64,000 nt of DNA from Burkholderiales bacterium (GTDB lineage Bacteria > Pseudomonadota > Gammaproteobacteria > Burkholderiales > Burkholderiaceae_C), in the NCBI GenBank assembly GCA_021414305.1, contig JAIOOS010000017.1, forward strand, positions 1 through 64,000. The letters run 5' to 3'. Shown one piece after another: positions 52,097 to 61,676 of the stretch; the stretch's first letter is position 1; each line of letters opens with the position of its first letter. The translations under genes and the position numbers were made by a program. The notes below the pieces were generated by a model. That model was given only the letters and a program-made list of their open reading frames with translations. It searched no databases and was not told the origin of the DNA.

Positions 52097-53971
52097 TCAG
52101 ATCTCGACTTTCGAGCCCAGCTCGACGACACGGTTGGTCGGCAGGCGCAGGAAGTCGGCCGCCGCCGCGGCATTGCGGTGCATGCCGGCGAACAGCTTCT
52201 CGCGCCAGTCGGCCATGCCGCCGCCAAGGGTCGGGATGACGATGTCGCGGGAGAGGAAGTACGACGTGTCCATGTCGTCGACGACGCAGCCGGCGGCGCG
52301 CATGCGCTCCAGCGCCGCCGGCACATCGGGCTCGTTCTTGAAGCCGAAGTGCAGGGTCACCTGCCAGCAGTCGTTGCCGAGCGGCTCGACGTCGCAGCGC
52401 TTGTCCTTGGCGATCCACGGCACCTCGTGATGGCGCACGGTGACGAACAGGTTGCGCTCGTGCAGCACCTTGTTGTGCTTGAGGTTGTGCAGCATCGCGT
52501 TCGGCGTCAGGCCCTGGTCGCTGACCAGGAACACCGCCGTCCCGGCCACCCGCGTCGGCGGGCTGATGAACACCGATTCGAGGAAGCTCGGCAGGTCGAT
52601 CGCCTCGCTGCGCAGCCGCTCGGCCATCAGCTTTCGGCCCTGCTTCCAGGTCATCATCAGCGTGAACATCAGCGCGCCGATCAGCAGCGGGAACCAGCCG
52701 CCGTCGAACACCTTGACGATGTTGGCGGCGAGGAAGGCGAAGTCGACGAGGAAGAAGAAGCCGGTCGCCAGGACCACCAGCGACCAGGGGTACTTCCAGG
52801 CGTAGCGGACGACGAAGAAGGTCATGGTCGTCGTGATCAGCATGTCGATCGTCACCGTGATGCCGTAGGCCGCCGCCAGCTTGTTGCTGGAGCCGAACAG
52901 GACCACGGCGATGACGATGCCGGCGAACAGCCCCCAGTTGACGAACGGCAGGTAGATCTGCCCGGTCTCGTGCTCGGAGGTGTGGGCGATGCGCAGGCGC
53001 GGGAGGTAGCCGAGCTGGATCGCCTGCTTGGTCACCGAGAACGCCGCGGTGATCAGCGCCTGGGAGGCGATCACGGTGGCGAAGGTCGCCAGGCCGATCA
53101 GCGGATAGAGCGCCCAGGTCGGCGCCATCTCGTAGAACGGGTTGCCGACCTTGTCGGGGTAGACGAGCAGCATCGCGCCCTGGCCGAAGTAGTTGAGCAC
53201 CAGCGCCGGCATCGCCATGCCGAACCAGGCGAGCCGGATCGGCCGCTTGCCGAAGTGGCCCATGTCGGCGTAGAGCGCCTCGGCGCCGGTGACGCAGAGC
53301 ACCACCGAGCCGAGGGCGATGAAGGCGATCGAAGGGTGGCCCAGCATGAAGGCGATGGCGTAGTGCGGAGAAAGCGCCTTCAGGATCGCCGGGTTGTCGC
53401 CGATGTGCCAGATGCCGAGCGCCGCCAGGACGACGAACCAGACGGCCATCACGGGGCCGAAGAGGCGGCCGACGCGCTCGGTGCCGTGCCGCTGGAACAT
53501 GAACAGGGCCGTCAGCACCACCAGCGTGACCGGCACGATCCAGGCGTGCAGCCCGGGCGCCGCGACTTTCAGCCCCTCGACCGCAGAGAGCACCGAGATC
53601 GCCGGCGTGATGACGCCGTCGCCGAAGAAGATCGCCGTGCCGAAGATGCCCACCAGGAGCAGCCGCCGGCGCAGCGGCGGCCGGTCGCGCACCGCCTGCG
53701 AGGCGAGGGCGAGCATCGCGATCAGGCCGCCCTCGCCATTGTTGTCGGCGCGCAGGATCAGGACCACGTACTTGATCGAGACGATCACCGTCAGCGTCCA
53801 GAACACCAGCGACAGCACGCCGTAGATGTTGCCGGGCGTCAGCGGCACGTGGCCGTTGGCGAACACCTCCTTCAGCGCATACAGCGGGCTGGTGCCGATG
53901 TCGCCGTAGACGATGCCGATGGCGCCGAGCGTCAGGGCGGCAAGGTTGGAGGCGGGGCGGTTGGGGGTCAC
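52097..53971 (-). CDS. kup: Potassium uptake protein Kup
   Basis: A proton-coupled K+ importer of 624 residues (E. coli 622). The N-terminus [25 protein letters not shown] is diagnostic. About twelve helices follow, with [18 protein letters not shown] and [19 protein letters not shown]-terminal cytoplasmic domain begins near residue 460. The GTG start at 53971 lies 100 bases after the gshA stop. It is followed directly by benE. Confidence 0.96.
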   Translation of the reverse strand: MTPNRPASNLAALTLGAIGIVYGDIGTSPLYALKEVFANGHVPLTPGNIYGVLSLVFWTLTVIVSIKYVVLILRADNNGEGGLIAMLALASQAVRDRPPLRRRLLLVGIFGTAIFFGDGVITPAISVLSAVEGLKVAAPGLHAWIVPVTLVVLTALFMFQRHGTERVGRLFGPVMAVWFVVLAALGIWHIGDNPAILKALSPHYAIAFMLGHPSIAFIALGSVVLCVTGAEALYADMGHFGKRPIRLAWFGMAMPALVLNYFGQGAMLLVYPDKVGNPFYEMAPTWALYPLIGLATFATVIASQALITAAFSVTKQAIQLGYLPRLRIAHTSEHETGQIYLPFVNWGLFAGIVIAVVLFGSSNKLAAAYGITVTIDMLITTTMTFFVVRYAWKYPWSLVVLATGFFFLVDFAFLAANIVKVFDGGWFPLLIGALMFTLMMTWKQGRKLMAERLRSEAIDLPSFLESVFISPPTRVAGTAVFLVSDQGLTPNAMLHNLKHNKVLHERNLFVTVRHHEVPWIAKDKRCDVEPLGNDCWQVTLHFGFKNEPDVPAALERMRAAGCVVDDMDTSYFLSRDIVIPTLGGGMADWREKLFAGMHRNAAAAADFLRLPTNRVVELGSKVEI

Positions 53972-54071
53972 GCGGGGTGCGCGGCTGCGGAGCGCGGAGC
54001 TCCGGCGCGGCGTCGGGGACGGCTATTGTGCCTCGCAGCACGCCGCCAGGCGACGCCGCCCGGACCGTCTG

Positions 54072-55367
54072 CTACTCGTAGATCTCGGCGTTCGGGTCGG
54101 TCGCCTCGAGCTCGTAGGCCGCGGCGACCATCGCCAGGCGGGCGATCACGCCGTACATGTAGAACCGGTTCGGGGCGCTGACGCCGGGCTTGGAGCCCGG
54201 CTTGGGCAGCTGGTTCGAGCCGGCGAAGGCCAGCGGCACGAAGCTGGCCCCCGGGGAATTGAGGTTCTCGTCGTTGCCGCGCTCGGGATTGACGCGGTAG
54301 AAGCCGCCGACGACGTAGCGGTCGATCATGTAGACCACCGGCTCGGCGACCGACTCGTTCACGCGCTCGTAGGTCGGCACGCCTTCCTGGAGGATGACTT
54401 CGCTCACCTCCTGCCCGTCCTTGATGACGCTCATCTTGTTGCGCGAGCGACGGTTCAGGTCGGCCAGGTCCTTGGGGTCGCGCACCGTCATGATGCCCAT
54501 GCCGTAGGTGCCGGCGTCGGCCTTGACGATGATGAACGGCTTTTCCTGGATGCCGTATTCCTTGTACTTGCGGCGGATCTTGCCGAGCAGCGTCTCGGCG
54601 TTGCTCATCAGGCACTCGGCGCCCGAGCCGTCGCTGAAATTCACCTCGCCGCAGCGGGCGAACATGGGGTTGATCAGCCACGGGTCCATGCCGAGCAGCT
54701 TGGCGAACTTCTTCGCCACCTCCTCGTAGGCGGCGAAATGGTTGGTCTTCCTGCGCACCGCCCAGCCGGCGTGCAGCGGCGGCAGCAGGTACTGCTCGTG
54801 CAGGCCCTCCAGCACCTTCGGAATGCCCGCCGAGAGGTCGTTGTTGAGCAGGATGGTGCAGGGATCGAAATCCTTCAGCCCCAGGCGGTTCCTGGTGCGC
54901 ACCAGCGGCTCGACCGTGAGGGTGGTGCCGTCGGGCAGCGGCACCGGGGTCGGCACCGTGATCGAATCGTCGAGGGTGCCCAGGCGAACGTTCAGCCCGG
55001 CCTGGTGGAAGATCTCCATCAGCCGCGCCACGTTCATCAGGTAGAACGAGTTGCGGGTGTGCTTCTCGGGAATGAGGAGCAGGTTCTTCGCTTCCGGACA
55101 GATCTTCTCGATCGCCGCCATCGCCGCCTGCACTGCCAGCGGCAGCATCTCGGTGGTCAGGTTGTTGAAGCCGCCGGGGAACAGGTTCGTGTCCACCGGC
55201 GCCAGCTTGAAGCCGGCGTTCCTCAGGTCGACCGAGGTGTAGAACGGCGGCGTGTGCTCCATCCACTCGAGCCGGAACCAGCGCTCGATCGCCGGCAGCG
55301 ACTCGAGCATGCGCTGCTCCAGCTCGTTGATCGGGCCGGTGAGTGCGGTGATGAGGTGGGGAACCAT
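54072..55367 (-). CDS. gshA: Glutamate-cysteine ligase, proteobacterial (ferrooxidans) type
   Basis: The first step of glutathione synthesis: ATP-dependent joining of glutamate and cysteine. At 431 residues it belongs to the type found in Acidithiobacillus and betaproteobacteria, distinct from E. coli GshA. Markers are FYTSVDLRNAGFKLAPVDTNLFPGGFNNL, LLIPEKHTRNSFYL, IVKADAGTYGMGIMTV and DRYVVGGFYRVNPERGNDENLNSPGA. It heads the minus-strand series gshA-kup-benE-gshB-uup, which contains both glutathione genes. Confidence 0.95.
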   Translation of the reverse strand: MVPHLITALTGPINELEQRMLESLPAIERWFRLEWMEHTPPFYTSVDLRNAGFKLAPVDTNLFPGGFNNLTTEMLPLAVQAAMAAIEKICPEAKNLLLIPEKHTRNSFYLMNVARLMEIFHQAGLNVRLGTLDDSITVPTPVPLPDGTTLTVEPLVRTRNRLGLKDFDPCTILLNNDLSAGIPKVLEGLHEQYLLPPLHAGWAVRRKTNHFAAYEEVAKKFAKLLGMDPWLINPMFARCGEVNFSDGSGAECLMSNAETLLGKIRRKYKEYGIQEKPFIIVKADAGTYGMGIMTVRDPKDLADLNRRSRNKMSVIKDGQEVSEVILQEGVPTYERVNESVAEPVVYMIDRYVVGGFYRVNPERGNDENLNSPGASFVPLAFAGSNQLPKPGSKPGVSAPNRFYMYGVIARLAMVAAAYELEATDPNAEIYE

Positions 55368-55415
55368 GGCAGAGCCCGCGGCGGGCGGTGAGGCGTGCGG
55401 GAAAGGGGAGCGAGG

Positions 55416-55421
55416 ATTCTA
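55416..55421 (-). promoter_or_regulatory. Candidate -10 box (TAGAAT) upstream of gshA
   Basis: The minus strand reads CATATGCCTAGAATCCTCG. TAGAAT matches five of six bases of the consensus and lies about 49 bases before the gshA ATG. No clear -35 is visible. Confidence 0.3.
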
Positions 55422-55481
55422 GGCATATGGGGAGCCCGCGAGCCGGCGCAAGCGCCGCCCGTCGGGGCCCCAGGCCCGGAC

Positions 55482-55509
55482 AAAAAAAGGGCCGCCTCGC
55501 GGCGGCCCT
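55482..55509 (-). terminator. Rho-independent terminator after amtB
   Basis: On the minus strand an eight-base perfect stem GGGCCGCC/GGCGGCCC with a four-base loop is followed by TTTTTTT. It begins 23 bases after the amtB stop and ends the ammonium operon. Confidence 0.9.
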
Positions 55510-55531
55510 GCACAGAGGAGAAAGGAACCGG

Positions 55532-57046
55532 TCAGTTGTGGTACGCGGTCTCGCCGTGCGAGGAGATGTCCAGGCCCTCGCGCTCGTCTTCCTCGCTGAC
55601 GCGCAGCCCGATCGTCATGTCGACGACCTTGTAGGCGATCAGGGAGACGACTCCCGACCAGACGATCGTGATCAGCACCGCCTTCAGCTGGATCCAGACC
55701 TGGTCCAGGATGGGCACCGAGGAGACCGAGGCCGTCACCCAGTCGCCGACCAGGCCCGGGCCGCCGAGCGCCTGGTTGTTGAACACGCCGGTCAACAGGG
55801 CGCCGACGATGCCGCCGACACCGTGCACGCCGAACACGTCGAGCGAGTCGTCCGCGCCGAGCATCTTCTTCAGCCCGGTCACGCCCCAGAGGCAGGCGAA
55901 GCCGGCGATGAAGCCGATGACGATCGCGCCCATCAGGCCGACGTTGCCGCAGGCCGGGGTGATCGCCACCAGGCCGGCCACCGCGCCGGAGGCGGCGCCG
56001 AGCATCGAGGCCTTGCCCTTGAAGAGAGCCTCGCCGATGCACCACGCCAGCACCGCCGCGGACGTCGCCGAGAAGGTGTTGATGAAGGCCAGGACCGCCG
56101 AGTTGCCCGCTTCGAGCGCCGAGCCGGCGTTGAAGCCGAACCAGCCGACCCACAGCAGCGCGGCACCGACCATGGTCAGCGTCAGCGAGTGCGGCGTGAA
56201 CGACTCGCGTCCGTAGCCGATCCGCTTGCCGATCATGTAGGCGCCGACCAGGCCGGCGACCGCGGCGTTGATGTGCACGACCGTGCCGCCGGCGAAGTCG
56301 AGGGCGCCCATCTGCCAGATGAAGCCGGCCTTGCCGTTCATCGCGTCGACGACTTCCTTGCCGCTGTAGGCGTCCGGGCCCATCCAGAACCAGACCATGT
56401 GGGCGATCGGCGCGTAGCTGAAGGTGAACCACAGCACCATGAAGGCCAGCACCGCGCCGAACTTCATGCGCTCGGCGAAGGCGCCGACGATCAGGCAGCA
56501 GGTGATCGCCGCGAAGGTTGCCTGGAAGGCCAGGAACAGCAGCTCGGGGATGTAGACCCCCTTGCTGAAGGTGGCGCCCATGGCGAAAGTGCCGGTCGCG
56601 GGGTCGAACAGGCCCTTCATGAAGAGTCGATCAAAGCCGCCGAAGAAGGCGTTGCCCTCGGTGAAGGCCAGGCTGTAGCCGTAGATGCACCACAGGATGA
56701 CGATCATCGAGAAGGTCACGAAGACCTGCATCAGCACCGACAGCATGTTCTTGCTGCGGACCAGGCCACCGTAGAACAGCGCCAGGGCCGGGACCGACAT
56801 CATGATGACGAGCGCGGTGCAGACCAGCATCCAGGCGACGTCGCCCTTGTTGGCGACGGGAGTGGAGGCGGCGGCGGAAGCGGCTTCAGGCGCGGAGGCG
56901 GCCGAGCCCGCGGCCATCGGCGCCGAAGCGGCAGCGGGTGCGGAGGCGGCGGCCGAAGCGGCGGCGGAGGCAGCCTGGGCGAACGCGCTTTCGCCGAAGG
57001 CGAGCGCGAACAGGCTGAGGACGAAGGCGATGAGGAGTTTGTTCAT
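55532..57046 (-). CDS. amtB: Ammonium transporter Amt
   Basis: An ammonium channel of 504 residues. The signal peptide ends in ESAFAQA (about residue 25), and a 40-residue Ala/Ser-rich linker precedes the first helix (VAWMLVCTALVIMM). The twin-His pore is visible in GGTVVHINAAVAGLVGAY and FGVHGVGGIVGALLTG. Other markers are WFGFNAGSALEAG and the cytoplasmic tail ending SEEDEREGLDISSHGETAYHN. It follows glnK by 23 bases, the classic pair in which GlnK blocks the channel when nitrogen is plentiful. Confidence 0.97.
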   Translation of the reverse strand: MNKLLIAFVLSLFALAFGESAFAQAASAAASAAASAPAAASAPMAAGSAASAPEAASAAASTPVANKGDVAWMLVCTALVIMMSVPALALFYGGLVRSKNMLSVLMQVFVTFSMIVILWCIYGYSLAFTEGNAFFGGFDRLFMKGLFDPATGTFAMGATFSKGVYIPELLFLAFQATFAAITCCLIVGAFAERMKFGAVLAFMVLWFTFSYAPIAHMVWFWMGPDAYSGKEVVDAMNGKAGFIWQMGALDFAGGTVVHINAAVAGLVGAYMIGKRIGYGRESFTPHSLTLTMVGAALLWVGWFGFNAGSALEAGNSAVLAFINTFSATSAAVLAWCIGEALFKGKASMLGAASGAVAGLVAITPACGNVGLMGAIVIGFIAGFACLWGVTGLKKMLGADDSLDVFGVHGVGGIVGALLTGVFNNQALGGPGLVGDWVTASVSSVPILDQVWIQLKAVLITIVWSGVVSLIAYKVVDMTIGLRVSEEDEREGLDISSHGETAYHN

Positions 57047-57069
57047 GGCGTGTTGTTCTTTTCCCGGCC

Positions 57070-58351
<1,282 letters not shown>

Positions 58352-58390
58352 TGGGGCTCCCTGCAAGGTCGTTGAGATTCGGGTGAGTTC

Positions 58391-58406
58391 TGCACGATGC
58401 GTGCCA
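58391..58406 (-). promoter_or_regulatory. Sigma-54 promoter of porin-glnK-amtB
   Basis: The minus strand reads TGGCACGCATCGTGCA. It has the full -24 element TGGCACG, GG to GC spacing of 12 bases, and a -12 element GTGCA (consensus TTGCA). Transcription would start near 58380, giving a short leader before the porin ATG at 58351. Confidence 0.8.
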
Positions 58407-58502
58407 AGCGCCCTCCAGAGGGGATGCCCCATTCAGAGGCGGTCGGCTCCCCCGAAACCGGCAGGACGGCACCATGCGCAGGCACTACGCTCCTGCGGCT
58501 GC

Positions 58503-58517
58503 GCACTGCACTGGTGC
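58503..58517. promoter_or_regulatory. Candidate NtrC-binding dyad
   Basis: GCAC-N7-GTGC (GCACTGCACTGGTGC) has the same arms and spacing as the strong NtrC sites upstream of enteric glnA. It lies about 130 bases upstream of the expected sigma-54 start, the usual enhancer position. A weaker half-matching copy, GCAC-N7-AGGC, lies at 58469-58483. Confidence 0.6.
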
Positions 58518-58568
58518 CAAGCCAGCGCTCTTCCCCAACTCGTCGTCCGCAGCCGCGGCATTCGTTCC

Positions 58569-60101
58569 ATGGCCTTTGCCGTCGTCCACAGCCGCGCCCT
58601 GCGCGGCCTCGAAGCGCCCGCGGTGACCGTCGAGGTGCACCTCGCCAACGGCCTGCCGAGCTTCACTCTCGTCGGCCTTGCCGACACGGAGGTCAAGGAA
58701 GCGCGCGAGCGGGTGCGCGCCGCGCTGCAGACGAGCGGCCTCGAGTTCCCGCACAACAAGCGGGTCACGGTCAGCCTGGCGCCGGCCGACCTGCCGAAGG
58801 AATCGGGCCGGTTCGACCTGCCGATCGCGCTCGGCATCCTCGCCGCCGCCGGGCACATCGATGCGGCCCGCCTGGCCGGCTACGAGTTCGCCGGCGAACT
58901 GTCGCTCGGCGGCGAGATGCGTCCGGTGCACGGCGCGCTGGCCATGGGCCTGGCGATGCGGCGCAGCGCCAGTGCGCTCGAACGCTCGCGCACCCTGGTG
59001 TTGCCGGTCGCGAGCGCCGACGAAACGGCCTCGGTCGGCGGCCTGTCGGTGCGTGGCGCCGGGCACCTGCTCGACGTCGTCGCCGCCCTGCTCCCCGGTG
59101 ACGCGGCCGACGGCGGAGCACTGCGCGAGGCCGTTCCCCTCAGCCGCGGCGCCAGCGCCGCGCTGCCCGACCTGCGCGACGTCAAGGGCCAGGCGGCGGC
59201 GAAACGCGCGCTCGAGATCGCCGCGGCCGGCGAGGCGAGCCTGCTCATGATCGGCCCGCCCGGCACCGGCAAGTCGATGCTCGCCCAGCGCCTGGGCGGC
59301 CTGCTGCCCGAGCTCACGCACGACGAAGCGCTCGAGTCGGCGGCGATCCTGAGCGTCGCCGACGCCTTCGTCGCCCGCCGCTGGGGCCAGCGCATCCTGC
59401 GCGCGCCGCATCACACCGCCTCGGCGGCGGCCCTGGTCGGCGGCGGCTCGCCGCCGCGGCCCGGCGAGGCCTCGCTCGCCCACCACGGCGTGCTCTTCCT
59501 CGACGAGCTGCCCGAGTTTCCGCGCGCCGCGCTCGAGGCCTTGCGCGAGCCGCTGGAAACGGGCCGCATCGTCATCTCGAGGGCAGCCCGCCAGGCCGAG
59601 TTCCCGGCCCGCTTCCAGCTCGTCGCGGCGATGAACCCCTGCCCGTGCGGCCAGCTCGGCAACCCGGCCAGAGCGTGCCGCTGCACGCCCGACGCGGTGC
59701 TGCGCTACCAGGCGCGGATCAGCGGGCCGCTGCTCGATCGCATCGACCTGCAGGTCGAAGTGCCGGCAGTTGCTGCCGAGCAGCTCGCCGCCGCGCCCGA
59801 CGGCGAGGCGAGCAGCGTCGTTCGCGAACGCGTCGCCACCGCCCGGGCGATCGCGGTCGCCCGCCAGGGTGGGAGCAACGCCACCCTGGCCGGCGACGCG
59901 CTCGACGCGCATTGCCGGCTCGACCCGGCGGCCTCGCGCTTCCTTCAGGCGGCGACCACCCGGCTGGGCTGGTCGGCGCGCGGCTTTCACCGGCTGCTCC
60001 GGGTGGCGCGCACGATCGCCGACCTCGCCACCAGCGCCGACATCACCACCGCCCATCTCGGCGAGGCGATCCAGTACCGGCGCGTCCTGCAGACGCACTG
60101 A
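58569..60101 (+). CDS. comM: YifB/ComM-family Mg-chelatase-like AAA+ ATPase
   Basis: A 510-residue hexameric helicase-like ATPase. ComM promotes branch migration when transformed DNA is integrated. The N-terminal Lon-like domain has VHSRALRGLEAPAVTVEVHLANGLPSFTLVGL and FPHNKRVTVSLAPADLPKESGRFDLPIALG. The AAA domain has Walker A GPPGTGKSMLAQRL, HHTASAAALVGGG, Walker B GVLFLDELPEF and sensor MNPCPCGQLG. ATG 58569 is selected by the conserved start MAFAVVHSRAL. It is divergent from the ammonium operon. Confidence 0.95.
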   Translation: MAFAVVHSRALRGLEAPAVTVEVHLANGLPSFTLVGLADTEVKEARERVRAALQTSGLEFPHNKRVTVSLAPADLPKESGRFDLPIALGILAAAGHIDAARLAGYEFAGELSLGGEMRPVHGALAMGLAMRRSASALERSRTLVLPVASADETASVGGLSVRGAGHLLDVVAALLPGDAADGGALREAVPLSRGASAALPDLRDVKGQAAAKRALEIAAAGEASLLMIGPPGTGKSMLAQRLGGLLPELTHDEALESAAILSVADAFVARRWGQRILRAPHHTASAAALVGGGSPPRPGEASLAHHGVLFLDELPEFPRAALEALREPLETGRIVISRAARQAEFPARFQLVAAMNPCPCGQLGNPARACRCTPDAVLRYQARISGPLLDRIDLQVEVPAVAAEQLAAAPDGEASSVVRERVATARAIAVARQGGSNATLAGDALDAHCRLDPAASRFLQAATTRLGWSARGFHRLLRVARTIADLATSADITTAHLGEAIQYRRVLQTH

Positions 60102-60124
60102 TCCGCGCGGGACCGCGCCGCAAT

Positions 60125-60152
60125 GAAAAACGGGCAGCCCGCAGGCTGCCCG
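60125..60152 (-). terminator. Rho-independent terminator after the DUF1501 gene
   Basis: A nine-base perfect stem CGGGCAGCC/GGCTGCCCG with a four-base loop lies 27 bases past the DUF1501 stop. It is followed on the minus strand by TTTTTCAT. It may also end comM transcription from the other side. Confidence 0.8.
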
Positions 60153-60178
60153 TCGCTCGCGACCCGAAGGTCCGGGGC

Positions 60179-61663
60179 TCAGCCCGCCTTCAGGAAGCCG
60201 AGGTCGCGCGGGAAGTTCGAAAGGTTGGGGAAGATCGTGCCGAGGTTGGTGTCGCTGACGCCGAACCACTTGCCGATCGTCGCGCCGATCGTGTCGACCG
60301 AGGTGACCGGCAGATAGGCGTTGTTGCCCGCGTCCTGCCCGGTATTGAGCTGGAACTGCGGGAAGCGCCCGTAGATCTCGCCGCCGTTGACCGCGCCGCC
60401 CACCACGAAGTGATGCGAACCCCAGCCGTGGTCGGTGCCGTCGCCGTTGCTCGTCATCGTCCGGCCGAAGTCGGACGCGGTGAACAGGGTGACGTTGTTG
60501 CGCATGTCGACGCCGCCGATGTTCGACATGACCGTGTCGAAGTAGCCGATGGCGTGCGAGATGCGCGCCACCAGGTCCGCCTGGTTCATGTTCTGGTTGT
60601 CGTGCGTGTCGAAGCCGCCCATCGAGACGAAGAAGATCTGCCGCTTGGCGCCGATCGCGTTGCGCGCGCCGATCACCCGGGCCACGGTCTGGATTTGCTG
60701 CGCCAGCCCGTTGGCGGCGTTGTTGCCGGTCGAGGGCACGTTGTATTGCGTGGGAGCGACCACCGTCGAGGCGTTGAAGGCGGCCTGGAAAGTCGCCTGC
60801 GCCGAGATCGAGCGGTTGATGATCGACGAATATTCCTTGGCGAACAGGTGCGAGTTGTCGGCCGTGACGATCGACTTCAGCGTGGTCGCCGCGGTCGTCG
60901 AGTTGAACAGCGTGCCGGTGAGGCCGGAGATCTGGGTCGCGCCGGCGCCCCCGACCTGGTACTGGAAGGTCGTCTGGCCGGCCGAGAACACCGCGTTGCC
61001 CGACACCGAGATGCTGGTGAAGGTCTGGTTGGTGTTCTGGCTGGCGATCATGTCGCCGATGTGGCCGCCCCAGCCGATCTTCACGCCCTCGGGCCCGAGC
61101 GCCTGCCAGGTCGACTGCTGGTCGTTGTGCGAGCCGAGCGCCTGCGGGCGCGGCTTCGAGTTCGAGGTGAACTCGGTGCGCGTCAGAGGCACCACGAGCG
61201 GGCCGGCGTTGGCGAGGATCGCCAGGCGGCCGGCGCCGAACAGGTTCTGCACTTCGGTCATGACCGGGTGAACCGCGTAGGTGAAGGCGTTGTTCTCCGG
61301 CGAGGCGGTGAACTTCGGCGCCAGCGGCAGGACGCCGCCGAGGCGGGCCGGCGAGGCCCGCGTGGCGCCGCCGTTGGGCACCGTGCCGGGGGCCAGCAGG
61401 GCGATCGAGTCCGGCGCCTGCGTGCGCACCCGGGTGTACTCGGCGAACGAAGCGGTGTCGGTGCGAAGGACCATGTTCGACGAGTCGTTCCCGCCGTAGA
61501 AGAACATGCAGATGATCGCCTTGTAGTCGGGCGCGGTCTGGCCGACGGCGGCGCCGAGCGTGGCCATGTTCAGGGCGAACGGTGCGGCAGCAGCGCCGAC
61601 CGAGCCCGACACGACCGACGCGGTGCGCAGGAACTGGCGGCGCGTAGCGTTGAGTTTTGTCAT
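60179..61663 (-). CDS. DUF1501 family protein, Tat-exported
   Basis: A 494-residue secreted protein related to the sulfatase/alkaline phosphatase fold. The Tat signal is NATRRQFLRTASVVSG followed by a hydrophobic stretch. Later parts include AIICMFFYGGNDSSNMVL, which is likely the metal/nucleophile loop, LGSHNDQQSTWQALG, FVSMGGFDTHDNQNMNQADL and FTASDFGRTMTSNGDGTDHGWGSHHFVVGG. The last two carry family-conserved His and Asp residues. The enzymatic role is unknown. It is 13 bases downstream of the DUF1800 gene and forms an operon with it. Confidence 0.9.
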   Translation of the reverse strand: MTKLNATRRQFLRTASVVSGSVGAAAAPFALNMATLGAAVGQTAPDYKAIICMFFYGGNDSSNMVLRTDTASFAEYTRVRTQAPDSIALLAPGTVPNGGATRASPARLGGVLPLAPKFTASPENNAFTYAVHPVMTEVQNLFGAGRLAILANAGPLVVPLTRTEFTSNSKPRPQALGSHNDQQSTWQALGPEGVKIGWGGHIGDMIASQNTNQTFTSISVSGNAVFSAGQTTFQYQVGGAGATQISGLTGTLFNSTTAATTLKSIVTADNSHLFAKEYSSIINRSISAQATFQAAFNASTVVAPTQYNVPSTGNNAANGLAQQIQTVARVIGARNAIGAKRQIFFVSMGGFDTHDNQNMNQADLVARISHAIGYFDTVMSNIGGVDMRNNVTLFTASDFGRTMTSNGDGTDHGWGSHHFVVGGAVNGGEIYGRFPQFQLNTGQDAGNNAYLPVTSVDTIGATIGKWFGVSDTNLGTIFPNLSNFPRDLGFLKAG

Positions 61664-61676
61664 GATCGTTCCCTCT

